Assembly (NCBI RefSeq): GCF_014836985.1
Contig: NZ_JACSPU010000001.1
Location: forward strand, 617,473-681,472
DNA: 64,000 nucleotides
Direction of reading: 5' to 3'
From: Planococcus wigleyi
GTDB lineage: Bacteria; Bacillota; Bacilli; Bacillales_A; Planococcaceae
Each line of letters starts with the position of its first letter. Positions within the stretch are counted from its first letter, which is position 1. This document shows positions 10,723-19,900 of the stretch, in pieces. The notes beneath the pieces are model-generated. The model was given only the letters and a program-made list of their open reading frames with translations, did not search any database and was not told where the DNA came from. A program made the position numbers and the translations under genes.

Positions 10723-11514
10723 ATGGATTTGCATGCAATGGATTTGTACATAAAGTCATTGATCAAAGAGGCGGGGCATCGCATCCGCAATTCTTTCTTA
10801 ACGGATATCACCATTGAATCAAAATCGAATGCCAATGATTTGGTGACGAACATCGATAAAGAAATTGAACAATTTTTCATAGCCCGCATCCGGCGAGATT
10901 TTCCGGGCCACCGAATTTTTGGGGAAGAAGGCTTTGGAGATGATATTCAAAGCTCAGAAGGGGTTATCTGGATGTTGGACCCAATTGACGGGACGATGAA
11001 TTTTGTGCATCAAAAACGCAACTTTGCTATTTCGTTGGGAATCTTCAAAGATGGAGTTGGCCAATTAGGTTATATCTATGATGTTGTCAATGATGATTTA
11101 TACCACGGAGTTAAAGGAAGAGGAGCCTATTATAATGATGAACAGATGCGGCCGCTTATGGAGACGGTGATTGCTGAATCGATTGTTGCTATGAATGCAA
11201 CATGGGCAGTGCCGAACCGTTATCTTGACCATGAAGGAACTCTTCAATTGATCCGTGACGTACGGGGCATGCGTTCTTATGGCTCCGCGGCTCTAGAGCT
11301 TGCTTATTTGGCAAGCGGACGGGTTGATGCTTATATCTCGATGAGGCTATCGCCGTGGGACATCGCCGGTGGCATGGTCATAGCCCAGGAAGTTGGGGCG
11401 GTAACGACGAACTTTAAAGGGGAACCTGCAAATCTATTGAAGCAAGATACATTTATTGCAGCTAATCCAGCCATCCATCAGGAGCTGTTGAAAAAATACA
11501 TCCGACTCAAGTAA
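10723..11514 (+). CDS. suhB: Inositol monophosphatase family protein
   Basis: Mg2+-dependent, lithium-sensitive-type phosphatase fold of 263 aa. The metal-binding motifs are complete: GEEG (about residue 67), LDPIDGTMNF (85-94) and WDIAGG (about 208). The probable substrate is inositol-1-phosphate or a related sugar phosphate or nucleotide. The B. subtilis neighbour in this position is yktC/suhB. The ATG at 10723 follows GAGGAAAGGGG. Confidence 0.88.
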   Translation: MDLHAMDLYIKSLIKEAGHRIRNSFLTDITIESKSNANDLVTNIDKEIEQFFIARIRRDFPGHRIFGEEGFGDDIQSSEGVIWMLDPIDGTMNFVHQKRNFAISLGIFKDGVGQLGYIYDVVNDDLYHGVKGRGAYYNDEQMRPLMETVIAESIVAMNATWAVPNRYLDHEGTLQLIRDVRGMRSYGSAALELAYLASGRVDAYISMRLSPWDIAGGMVIAQEVGAVTTNFKGEPANLLKQDTFIAANPAIHQELLKKYIRLK

Positions 11515-11544
11515 AAAAAGATGCGGAATTCCGCATCTTTTTTT
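11515..11544. terminator. Bidirectional terminator between suhB and ylaF
   Basis: The stem aaaaagatgcgg / ccgcatcttttt with an AATT loop lies between converging genes. Confidence 0.9.
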
Positions 11545-11548
11545 ATAA

Positions 11549-11746
11549 TTACAGTAATCCGGCTTCCCGCATCTCTTTCTTTTTCTTAAAGCCCATGCCC
11601 ATAATCAGGCAAAGCACCAAAATTGCTGCGAAAATACCCAAAACGCTGCGCAGGCCTACAGCTAAGCCGATTCCTGCCATCGCCAGCAATGCTGCAATAG
11701 AATAAAAGACAAATATCCATTTTACGTTTTTCAATAAGCCAATCAA
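11549..11746 (-). CDS. ylaF: YlaF-like small membrane protein (DUF5325)
   Basis: A 65-aa protein with two hydrophobic segments separated by a short turn and a basic C-terminal end (KKKKEMR). It resembles YlaF in size and in its position just before typA on the opposite strand. The TTG at 11746 is the likelier start because AGGAGG lies 8 nt upstream; the ATG at 11767 would place that ribosome site inside the coding region. Function unknown. Confidence 0.7.
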   Translation of the reverse strand: MIGLLKNVKWIFVFYSIAALLAMAGIGLAVGLRSVLGIFAAILVLCLIMGMGFKKKKEMREAGLL

Positions 11747-11805
11747 GCGATTTTCCTCCTGTAGCATATAGCCTGAAATAAAATCTTAGGGTTTTACACC
11801 TATAT

Positions 11806-11820
11806 GTGCTATACTAGCAC
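11806..11820. promoter_or_regulatory. Inverted repeat over the typA -10 element
   Basis: GTGCTA-tac-TAGCAC is a perfect 6-bp inverted repeat and encloses TATACT (11810-11815), the best -10 for typA. The -35 region is weak, so this could be an operator or an activator-dependent promoter. Confidence 0.4.
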
Positions 11821-11857
11821 AGTTATAGGCATGAAAAAAGAATATTGGAGTGAAATT

Positions 11858-13705
11858 ATGACTAAATTACGTAACGACCTAAGAAACATTGCTATTATTG
11901 CCCACGTTGACCATGGTAAAACAACTCTAGTGGATCAACTTCTACAACAATCCGGAACTTTCCGTTCAAACGAACACGTTGAAGAACGTGCGATGGATTC
12001 TGGCGATATCGAAAGAGAACGCGGAATTACGATTCTTGCGAAAAATACTGCAATCCAATACAAAGATTCTAAAATCAACATTTTGGATACTCCTGGACAC
12101 GCTGATTTCGGCGGAGAAGTTGAACGTATCATGAAAATGGTTGATGGTGTTCTATTAGTAGTAGACGCGTACGAAGGCTGTATGCCACAGACACGCTTCG
12201 TTCTGAAAAAAGCATTGGAACAAAACTTGAAGCCAATCGTTGTTGTAAACAAAATTGACCGTGACTTTGCACGTCCTGAAGAAGTGGTTGACGAAGTCAT
12301 CGAATTGTTCATTGAACTTGAAGCGAATGACGATCAATTGGAATTCCCGGTTATCTTTGCATCAGGCATGAACGGCACAGCAAGTCTTTCTTCAGATCCT
12401 GCTGATCAGGAAGAAAACATGCAGGTCATTTATGATGCGATCCTGGAACACGTCCCAGCGCCAATCGATAACAGAGATGAGCCACTTCAATTCCAGGTAG
12501 CTCTTCTTGATTACAGCGATTATGTTGGACGTATCGGAATCGGCCGCGTATTCCGCGGAACAATCGAAGTTGGCCAATCGGTTTCTTTAATGAAACTTGA
12601 CGGGTCATTCAAAAACTTCCGTGTGACGAAAATGCACGGTTTCATGGGCCTTAAACGGGTGGAAATCGAAAAAGCGGAAGCTGGAGATTTGATTGCCATT
12701 TCTGGTATGGAAGACATCAACGTTGGGGAAACAGTTTGTCCACAGGATCATCAAGAAGCATTGCCGATCCTGCGCATCGACGAGCCTACTTTGCAAATGA
12801 CTTTCCTAGTAAACAACAGCCCGTTTGCAGGTAAAGAAGGTAAGTGGATTACGTCAAGAAAAATCCAGGAACGTTTGGATGCACAATTGCAGACTGATGT
12901 ATCATTGCGTGTAGAACCTACAGATTCACCGGATGCATGGATTGTATCTGGACGCGGAGAGCTGCATTTGTCGATCTTGATCGAAAACATGCGCCGTGAA
13001 GGATTTGAACTTCAAGTTTCAAAACCAGAAGTTATCGTCCGCATGGTAGACGGAGTTCGCTGCGAACCTGTTGAACGCGTTCAAGTGGATGTTCCTGAAG
13101 AATATACAGGCGCAATCATTGAATCATTAGGCGAACGTAAAGGCGAAATGCTGGATATGGTCAATAACGGAAGCGGACAAGTCCGTTTGGTGTTTAACGT
13201 ACCGGCTCGTGGATTGATCGGTTACACAACTGAATTCCTTACACAGACTCGCGGATACGGAATCATCAACCATACATTCGACAGCTACCAGCCAGTTGCT
13301 TCTGGCCGTGTTGGTGGACGTCGCCAAGGTGTATTGGTATCTATGGAGCACGGTAAAGTTTCGACTTACGGCTTGATGGGCATCGAAGACCGCGGTACTG
13401 CATTTGTTGAAGTCGGTGCTGAAATCTATGAAGGCATGATCGTTGGAGAACATAACCGTGATAGTGACTTGACAGTGAACATTGTAAAAATCAAAGCTGC
13501 AACGAACATCCGCTCAGCCAACAAAGACCAAACGACTACGATGAAAAAAGCACGTTTGATGAGTCTTGAAGAAGCACTTGAATACTTGAATGATGATGAG
13601 TTATGTGAAATTACACCACAAACGATTCGTTTGCGCAAAAAAATTCTTGATAAAGCTGAACGTGAGCGTATGGCTAAGAAGAAAAAAGTTGCCATCGAAG
13701 AATAA
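11858..13705 (+). CDS. typA: Translational GTPase TypA/BipA
   Basis: Ribosome-associated GTPase of the EF-G superfamily, 615 aa, needed in many bacteria for growth at low temperature and for 50S assembly. Visible G motifs are AHVDHGKTT (G1), the RGITI switch, DTPGHADFGGEV (G3) and NKIDRD (G4). EF-G-like domains II, III and V and the C-terminal BipA domain follow. The ATG at 11858 has GGAGTG upstream; an in-frame upstream extension would start at the -10 region and is not used. Confidence 0.95.
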   Translation: MTKLRNDLRNIAIIAHVDHGKTTLVDQLLQQSGTFRSNEHVEERAMDSGDIERERGITILAKNTAIQYKDSKINILDTPGHADFGGEVERIMKMVDGVLLVVDAYEGCMPQTRFVLKKALEQNLKPIVVVNKIDRDFARPEEVVDEVIELFIELEANDDQLEFPVIFASGMNGTASLSSDPADQEENMQVIYDAILEHVPAPIDNRDEPLQFQVALLDYSDYVGRIGIGRVFRGTIEVGQSVSLMKLDGSFKNFRVTKMHGFMGLKRVEIEKAEAGDLIAISGMEDINVGETVCPQDHQEALPILRIDEPTLQMTFLVNNSPFAGKEGKWITSRKIQERLDAQLQTDVSLRVEPTDSPDAWIVSGRGELHLSILIENMRREGFELQVSKPEVIVRMVDGVRCEPVERVQVDVPEEYTGAIIESLGERKGEMLDMVNNGSGQVRLVFNVPARGLIGYTTEFLTQTRGYGIINHTFDSYQPVASGRVGGRRQGVLVSMEHGKVSTYGLMGIEDRGTAFVEVGAEIYEGMIVGEHNRDSDLTVNIVKIKAATNIRSANKDQTTTMKKARLMSLEEALEYLNDDELCEITPQTIRLRKKILDKAERERMAKKKKVAIEE

Positions 13706-13729
13706 GTGGAATGGAAGGATGTATAATCC

Positions 13730-14059
13730 GTGGACGATCAAGCTTTTGTCTATGACAATATGTATCCGGTAGCCCGAATTCTATACCAAAGTATGCCAAG
13801 TTTCGAAGCTGCAGGATATGCACTTTTTGCAGTCATCTTCCTGCTTTCGGCATTTGTTTATAAATTGGGGTTTGCTAAAAAGCTATCAATTGGGAAAAAC
13901 GTAGTAATCGGCCTGTTTCTTGCGGTCGGAGGATTGGGGCTAACTTTCTTAGCCTTCTTCCTGCCGATTGTGGAGGGGCTAGTCATTGCGGCGCTTATTC
14001 TGATCCTTTATAAAATCCGCCTATGGCGCGAAAAACGCGAAAACGCTGTATCTCATTGA
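13730..14059 (+). CDS. ylaH: YlaH-like membrane protein
   Basis: A 109-aa protein with three hydrophobic segments and a basic C terminus, in the place and size of B. subtilis ylaH (downstream of typA). It starts with GTG; GGAAGGATG lies about 10 nt upstream. Its stop codon is inside a terminator hairpin, and the last 7 bases overlap the convergent gene. Function unknown. Confidence 0.7.
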   Translation: MDDQAFVYDNMYPVARILYQSMPSFEAAGYALFAVIFLLSAFVYKLGFAKKLSIGKNVVIGLFLAVGGLGLTFLAFFLPIVEGLVIAALILILYKIRLWREKRENAVSH

Positions 14060-14073
14060 GATACAGCGTTTTT
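14040..14073. terminator. Bidirectional terminator spanning both coding ends
   Basis: A 13-bp stem (aaacgctgtatct, 14041-14053, with 14059-14071) is followed by T5 on one strand and preceded by A on the other. Both stop codons of the converging genes fall in the hairpin. Confidence 0.85.
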
Positions 14074-14502
14074 GCGTTCAAAGGTTTTGTAAAGGATCGG
14101 CAATAATAAAGCATAAGTAAGATGTCCGAATAGCCAATAAAGAAACGCTCCCCAATCAGTGGCTGCAGGCACATCAGCTTCGACTGCCAGCCAGGATAAC
14201 AAGAAATAGAGAAACGGAAAAGGCACGGACAGGAACAGGCTGATCAGCACTAGTTGGCCGAATGGATACTTGCGTCTTTTGGCCAAATAGACATAAACAA
14301 CGCCAATGATAAGTGAAATGAGCAAGTGGAAAATGAATTCGGTTATCTCAGACCATTGCACATCGCCGATCAACGGGATAAAATCGACATTCAGCAACAG
14401 GGTATATACTTGTTCGCCAGTGACAGATTGAATCCATTTCAGCAGAAGCCCCAATATCAACCCGCTCCAAAAACCGATCCAGAGACCTTTTAAGAGCTTC
14501 AT
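14053..14502 (-). CDS. Hypothetical integral membrane protein
   Basis: A 149-aa protein with about four transmembrane segments, a short basic loop (KRRKYP) in the middle and a basic C-terminal end. I do not recognise the family; a YqhR-like protein is possible. The start overlaps the stop of ylaI by one base (ATGA-type junction), so the two are translationally coupled on the minus strand. Confidence 0.65.
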   Translation of the reverse strand: MKLLKGLWIGFWSGLILGLLLKWIQSVTGEQVYTLLLNVDFIPLIGDVQWSEITEFIFHLLISLIIGVVYVYLAKRRKYPFGQLVLISLFLSVPFPFLYFLLSWLAVEADVPAATDWGAFLYWLFGHLTYALLLPILYKTFERKNAVSQ

Positions 14503-14705
14503 CAGAAGTCATCCTCAATACTGCGGGAGCTGCGGTAAAAACGGAAGGAACCGGTCGCCAGGCGTTCTTTGGTCCTTTCGGTGATACGGTCATGGCATTC
14601 ATTGCACATATGAGTGTGGATGGGCCGGTTGCGCAAGCGCTTGGCCTGTAAGGTATCATCCACTAATTCTTCAATTTTATCGCAGATTACGCATTGGACA
14701 CGCAT
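14502..14705 (-). CDS. ylaI: YlaI family protein with two CxxC knuckles (DUF2197)
   Basis: A 67-aa protein carrying CVIC near the N terminus and CNEC about 25 residues later, a zinc-ribbon arrangement, followed by a basic Arg-rich tail. Size, motif spacing and position after ylaH match YlaI. A role in nucleic-acid or protein binding is possible but unproven. Confidence 0.78.
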   Translation of the reverse strand: MRVQCVICDKIEELVDDTLQAKRLRNRPIHTHMCNECHDRITERTKERLATGSFRFYRSSRSIEDDF

Positions 14706-14717
14706 GGTCTATCACTC

Positions 14718-15224
14718 CTATTCGAATCGGATGGCTTGGATATCGGTAATCGGATTATCCTGATTGGAGCCATCCGGAAGCAACACATGGACAGGGCCAT
14801 TTTCTCTTAGAGGCTGTCCTTTTTCACTGAATTTGAAAATCAGCTGTTGGGCATGTTCAATCGGGAATTCGAACTCTCCATTCGCCGTTTCGAAAACAAC
14901 GCGCTTAGTGTGTTCAAATGGTTCTGCATTTAATAGGAATGGCTTGAATGCGATACCGAACGTACCTGTCAGCATCTCTTTCTTTTCTTTGCTCTTATAC
15001 GTTTTTTCTGAATTCAAGGTAGGCGGAACGGTATTGCCTTCCATGATTTCACGGGACCAATGCTCGCCCATTCCGCGTTTATACTCTTCAAGTTCGTCTT
15101 TCTCTATCCGCTCTTCCTGGAAATACGTCTCCAGATTCAATTTACGGTCATCAAAAATCCAGACAGTGGGATCTAATACTAGTTTGAACTTCACTTCACC
15201 TTTAAAAGGTACGATAAATTCCAT
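14718..15224 (-). CDS. Conserved hypothetical protein
   Basis: A 168-aa soluble protein with no signal peptide or membrane segment. It is rich in Phe, Glu and Lys, and alternating hydrophobic stretches such as FIVPFKGEVKFKLVLDP suggest a beta-rich fold. I do not recognise the family. The ATG at 15224 was chosen because GGAGGG lies 8 nt upstream; the open frame extends to 15344 without another good start. It is 12 bp from ylaI on the same strand, so probably one transcript with ylaI and the membrane gene. Confidence 0.65.
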   Translation of the reverse strand: MEFIVPFKGEVKFKLVLDPTVWIFDDRKLNLETYFQEERIEKDELEEYKRGMGEHWSREIMEGNTVPPTLNSEKTYKSKEKKEMLTGTFGIAFKPFLLNAEPFEHTKRVVFETANGEFEFPIEHAQQLIFKFSEKGQPLRENGPVHVLLPDGSNQDNPITDIQAIRFE

Positions 15225-15392
15225 GGGTAAACCCTCCATTAAAATATTCATTCTCTTAACAGTATACCTTTTTGTGTCAAGTTGCCAAAGGGATTCATCT
15301 CTTTCTTTATAGAGGCTTGCATTTTCCCTCCTTAAAAGATACACTTTAAACAGGAAAATAGAGAAGAAAACTCATAAAATGGGGGAGTCCTC

Positions 15393-15674
15393 ATGGAACA
15401 TACAGAAGAACAAACATACCATCTGAAGGCTTTAGAACTCCTCAAAGCTGATGCAGAAAAAATCGAGCAGCTGATTAAGGTGCAAATGGACCATTTGACA
15501 TTGCCATCTTGTCCTTTATACGAAGAGGTGCTTGACACCCAAATGTTCGGTCTTTCACGCGAAATTGATTTTGCGGTAAAGCTGGGGCTCATTGAACGTG
15601 AGGCTGGAAAAAATTTAATGGATACGCTGGAGAAGAAACTTTCCATTCTGCATGAAGCGTATACAAATAAATGA
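15393..15674 (+). CDS. ylaN: YlaN / UPF0358 family protein
   Basis: A 93-aa acidic helical protein that matches YlaN strongly ([35 protein letters not shown]). In B. subtilis YlaN is conditionally essential, and in Firmicutes the family is tied to iron homeostasis and Fur. The ribosome site GGGGGAG is upstream. It lies just before ftsW, as in B. subtilis and Staphylococcus. Confidence 0.92.
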   Translation: MEHTEEQTYHLKALELLKADAEKIEQLIKVQMDHLTLPSCPLYEEVLDTQMFGLSREIDFAVKLGLIEREAGKNLMDTLEKKLSILHEAYTNK

Positions 15675-15677
15675 TCT

Positions 15678-15708
15678 AAAACTCAAACGAACGCTGTTTG
15701 AGTTTTTT
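15678..15708 (+). terminator. Terminator after ylaN
   Basis: Stem aaaactcaaac / gtttgagtttt (11 bp, 7-nt loop) with a T run. Confidence 0.88.
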
Positions 15709-15741
15709 ACAATTTAAGAAGTATAATCATTCAGCACTGCG

Positions 15742-15780
15742 AAAGCCGCAAGCGAAGCGAGTGTAGGCCGCTTGCGCTTT
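15742..15780 (+). other. Second hairpin upstream of ftsW
   Basis: CGCAAGCG (15747-15754) pairs with CGCTTGCG (15769-15776), and the stem extends to 12 bp across a single C bulge, with a 14-nt loop and TTTT after it. It could be a second terminator for ylaN or part of an ftsW leader. Confidence 0.45.
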
Positions 15781-15816
15781 TGCCATTAAAACTATCAAAT
15801 TAAAAGAGGTATAAAA

Positions 15817-16983
15817 ATGAAATCTTACATCAAGAAATACGCAAAATTCTTCGACTACCCATTATTTTTCGCATACTTAGCACTGACCTTATTCGGATTG
15901 ATCATGATCTACAGTTCAAGTATGGCCTGGTCGGTCAACTATTACGGTTCAGCGCCCGATCGTTTTTACATACAGCAATTAATCAACTTAGCCATCGCAT
16001 TCCCGGTCTTTGTAGTGGCCGCAATCTTTCCATACAAGCATTTTAAAAAACGCTGGATGATGGTGACGATTTTAACTGTTGTTTTTGCCGGATTGATAGC
16101 TGTTCATTTTATTGGATTTGCAGCAGGTGGGGCAAAAAGTTGGATCAGCCTCGGATTTGCCAATATCCAGCCGTCTGAAGTGGCGAAAGTCGGCATCATC
16201 TTGTACTTGGCTGGTGTTTTTTCAAACAAATACAATAAAGGAACCATCAACAAGCTGAATGAATCCATCATTCCACCGGTTATTATTTTGACGCTCGTCT
16301 TATTTTTGGTATTTCTTGAACCGGATCTTGGTTCGATGTTGATTATCGGGTCAGTTGGTTTAGCAGTCATGTCGGCAAGTGGGGTTCGGTTAAAACCCTT
16401 TATCCGTCTGGCTGGTGTTTTTATCGCTGCAGCATCAATCATTATTGTGCCTTTCATGCTATTTGCTGGAGACATGATTTTTACCGAGAAACGCCTTGGC
16501 CGTTTAGATGCATTCTTTAATCCGTTTTCCGATGAGCTGGGCTTTGGCTTTCAAATAGTCAATGGGTATCTGGCTATCGGATCCGGTGGATTAAGCGGGC
16601 TGGGACTCGGCCAATCCATACAGAAGCTTGGCTATCTTCCGGAACCGCATACGGATTTCATCATGTCTGTCATTGCTGAAGAACTGGGAGTCCTGGGTGT
16701 CGTTTTCGTTTTAGGCGGACTGGCTTTCATTGTTTTGCGGGGGCTTTGGATTGCCATGACCACGCATGATCCGTTGGCAAGAATGCTTGCAGCGGGTGTT
16801 GCCAGCATGATCGGAATTCAATCTTTCGTTAATTTAGGTGGCTTGACGGGCATAATTCCGTTAACTGGAGTCACACTTCCTTTTATAAGCTATGGCGGAA
16901 CCTCGGTAATTTTGTTATCTTTAGCTATGGGAGTATTAATGAATGTTTCCATGTTCAATAAATACGAAAAAACGAAAAAGTAA
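15817..16983 (+). CDS. ftsW: Peptidoglycan polymerase FtsW (SEDS family)
   Basis: Polytopic glycosyltransferase that polymerises lipid II at the septum with its class B PBP partner, here probably the pbpB product. It has 388 aa with about ten membrane segments. SEDS signatures seen are LEPDLGSMLII, GGLSGLGLGQSIQKLGYLPEPHTDFI with the key Asp, and the final PLTGVTLPFISYGGTS. AAAGAGGT precedes the ATG. There is no second SEDS gene (spoVE) in the cluster further on, so this is the divisome copy. Order ylaN-ftsW-pycA is conserved in Bacillales. Confidence 0.94.
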   Translation: MKSYIKKYAKFFDYPLFFAYLALTLFGLIMIYSSSMAWSVNYYGSAPDRFYIQQLINLAIAFPVFVVAAIFPYKHFKKRWMMVTILTVVFAGLIAVHFIGFAAGGAKSWISLGFANIQPSEVAKVGIILYLAGVFSNKYNKGTINKLNESIIPPVIILTLVLFLVFLEPDLGSMLIIGSVGLAVMSASGVRLKPFIRLAGVFIAAASIIIVPFMLFAGDMIFTEKRLGRLDAFFNPFSDELGFGFQIVNGYLAIGSGGLSGLGLGQSIQKLGYLPEPHTDFIMSVIAEELGVLGVVFVLGGLAFIVLRGLWIAMTTHDPLARMLAAGVASMIGIQSFVNLGGLTGIIPLTGVTLPFISYGGTSVILLSLAMGVLMNVSMFNKYEKTKK

Positions 16984-16998
16984 AGGGTGTGCTGTGGT

Positions 16999-19900
16999 GT
17001 GAAGGAGATTAACAAGATCTTGGTAGCAAACCGCGGAGAAATCGCTATTCGGGTTTTCCGCGCTTGTACAGAACTGAAAATTCAAACTGTTGCGATTTAC
17101 TCACAGGAAGACAGCGGTTCGTATCATCGCTACAAAGCAGATGAATCCTATTTAGTGGGTAAAGGCAAAAAGCCGATTGATGCTTACTTGGATATTGAAG
17201 ATATCATTCGCATCGCAAAAGATTCCGGCGTGGATGCAATTCACCCAGGATATGGCTTCTTGTCGGAAAACGTCCATTTTGCAAGACGCTGTGAAGAAGA
17301 AGGAATTGTCTTTATTGGCCCGAGCTCCAAACATTTAGACATGTTCGGTGACAAAGTGAAAGCGCGTACTCAGGCGATCGCTGCAGGCATTCCCGTAATT
17401 CCAGGAACAGATGGTCCTGTAGAGTCATTACAGGAAGTTGAAGAATTCAGTAAAACAGCTGGGTTTCCGTTAATGATCAAAGCTTCTCTTGGCGGTGGAG
17501 GACGCGGAATGCGCATCGTCAGAACGCAGGAAGAGCTGGCATCTTCATATGAACGCGCAAAGTCCGAAGCGAAAGCGGCTTTTGGATCGGATGAAATGTA
17601 CGTTGAAAAGTTCGTTGAGAAGCCAAAACATATCGAAGTTCAAATATTAGGCGATACAGAAGGCAATGTCGTTCATTTGTATGAAAGAGATTGTTCAATT
17701 CAGCGCCGCCACCAAAAAGTCGTAGAAATCGCGCCTTCCAATTCAATCAGCAACGAATTGCGTAATGAGATTTGTGATGCTGCAGTTAAATTGATGAAAA
17801 ACATTGACTACATAAATGCGGGAACTGTCGAATTCCTTGTAGCAAACGATGAATTTTACTTTATTGAAGTGAATCCGCGCATTCAGGTGGAACATACCAT
17901 TACAGAAATGATCACAGGAATCGACATTGTCCATGCACAGATCCATATTGCCAGAGGGCATATGATCCATAGTGAAGAAGTGGGCATTCCACAGCAAAAG
18001 GATATTCCGTTATTCGGTTACGCGATCCAATCCCGTGTAACAACAGAAGATCCATTAAACGATTTTATGCCCGATGCCGGGAAATTGATGGTTTATCGTT
18101 CTGGTGGAGGATTCGGTGTCCGTCTGGATGCAGGAAATGGCTTCCAGGGTGCTGTAATTTCACCTTATTACGATTCGCTTTTGGTGAAAGTATCTACATG
18201 GGCCGTAACGTTCAAGGAAGCTGCCGGTAAAATGGACCGCAACCTTCAGGAATTCCGTATCCGGGGAATCAAAACGAACATCCCGTTCCTGGAAAATGTC
18301 GTCAAGCATAAAAATTTCATCAAAGGTGACTTTGATACAAGCTTTATCGACAGCACACCGGAATTGTTCATCTTCCCGGTAAGACAGGATCGCGGTACGA
18401 AGTTATTGAGCTATATCGGCAATGTGACCGTCAACGGTTTCCCAGGGATCGAGAAGAACAACAAACCGATTCATGCAGCGCCGCGCAAACCGGAAGTGGA
18501 TCTATTAGCTCCGGCACCAAGCGGGACAAAGCAGATTTTCGATCAGCAGGGTGCTGACGGATTGACGAAATGGATACATGAGCAAAAAGATGTCTTGTTG
18601 ACGGATACAACATTCCGTGATGCCCACCAATCGTTATTGGCAACGCGCGTCCGTTCACATGATTTATTTGAAATCGCCAAAGAAACTTCTCAGTTGCAGA
18701 ATGACCTGTTTTCACTGGAAATGTGGGGAGGCGCCACTTTTGACGTATCCTACAGATTCCTCAAAGAAGATCCATGGGCTCGCCTGATTAAACTGCGCCA
18801 GGAAATTCCGAATGTGTTGTTCCAGATGCTGTTCCGCGGCGCCAATGCCGTCGGATACAAAAACTATCCGGATAATGTCATTCGCGAATTTGTCCGCAAG
18901 TCCGGTGATGCAGGAATCGATGTATTCCGCATCTTCGATAGCTTGAACTGGATCAAAGGAATGGAAGTGGCGATTGATGAAGTCCGCCAATCCGGCAAGA
19001 TCGCTGAAGCAGCGATTTGCTACACAGGAGACATCCTGGATCCAAGCCGTGACAAGTACACGGTTCAATACTACAAGGATATGGCCAAGGAGCTGGAAGC
19101 AGCGGGCGCCCATATTCTGGCCATTAAAGATATGGCGGGTCTTTTGAAACCGGAAGCAGCGTATCGCTTGGTATCCGAATTAAAAGATACGGTTTCATTG
19201 CCGATCCATCTTCACACACATGATACAAGCGGCAACGGCATCTATTTGTACTCAAAAGCCATCGAAGCAGGCGTGGACATCGTAGATACCGCACTTGGAT
19301 CGATGGCAGGGCTGACGTCACAGCCAAGCGCCAATTCACTTTATTACGCAACAAGCGGCAGCGGGCGTGAAGTCAGAGCAGATATTAAAGGAATCGAAAA
19401 ATTGTCCCATTACTGGGAAGATGTCCGCAAGTACTATGTTGACTTTGAAAGTGGCATGAACAGTCCGCATGCAGAAGTCTATGAGCATGAAATGCCAGGC
19501 GGACAGTACAGCAATCTCCAGCAGCAAGCAAAAGCAGTTGGGCTTGGATTGCGCTGGGAAGAAGTCAAAACCATGTACTCACGCGTCAACCTGCTGTTTG
19601 GGGATGTCGTAAAAGTAACGCCTTCTTCTAAAGTGGTGGGAGACATGGCTTTGTTCATGGTTCAAAACGAGTTGGATGAAGAGACTGTCATCTCAAAAGG
19701 GCAAACAATCGATTTCCCTGAATCAGTCATCGAATTCTTTGAAGGTTATATTGGACAGCCTCATGGCGGATTCCCTGAAGAGCTTCAGAAAGTTATTTTG
19801 AAAGAGCGCCAACCGATTACAGTTCGCCCTGGCGAATTGCTGGATCCTGCTGATTTCGATGAAATCAAAAGAACTCTTTACGACAAGTTGGAGCGTCCGG

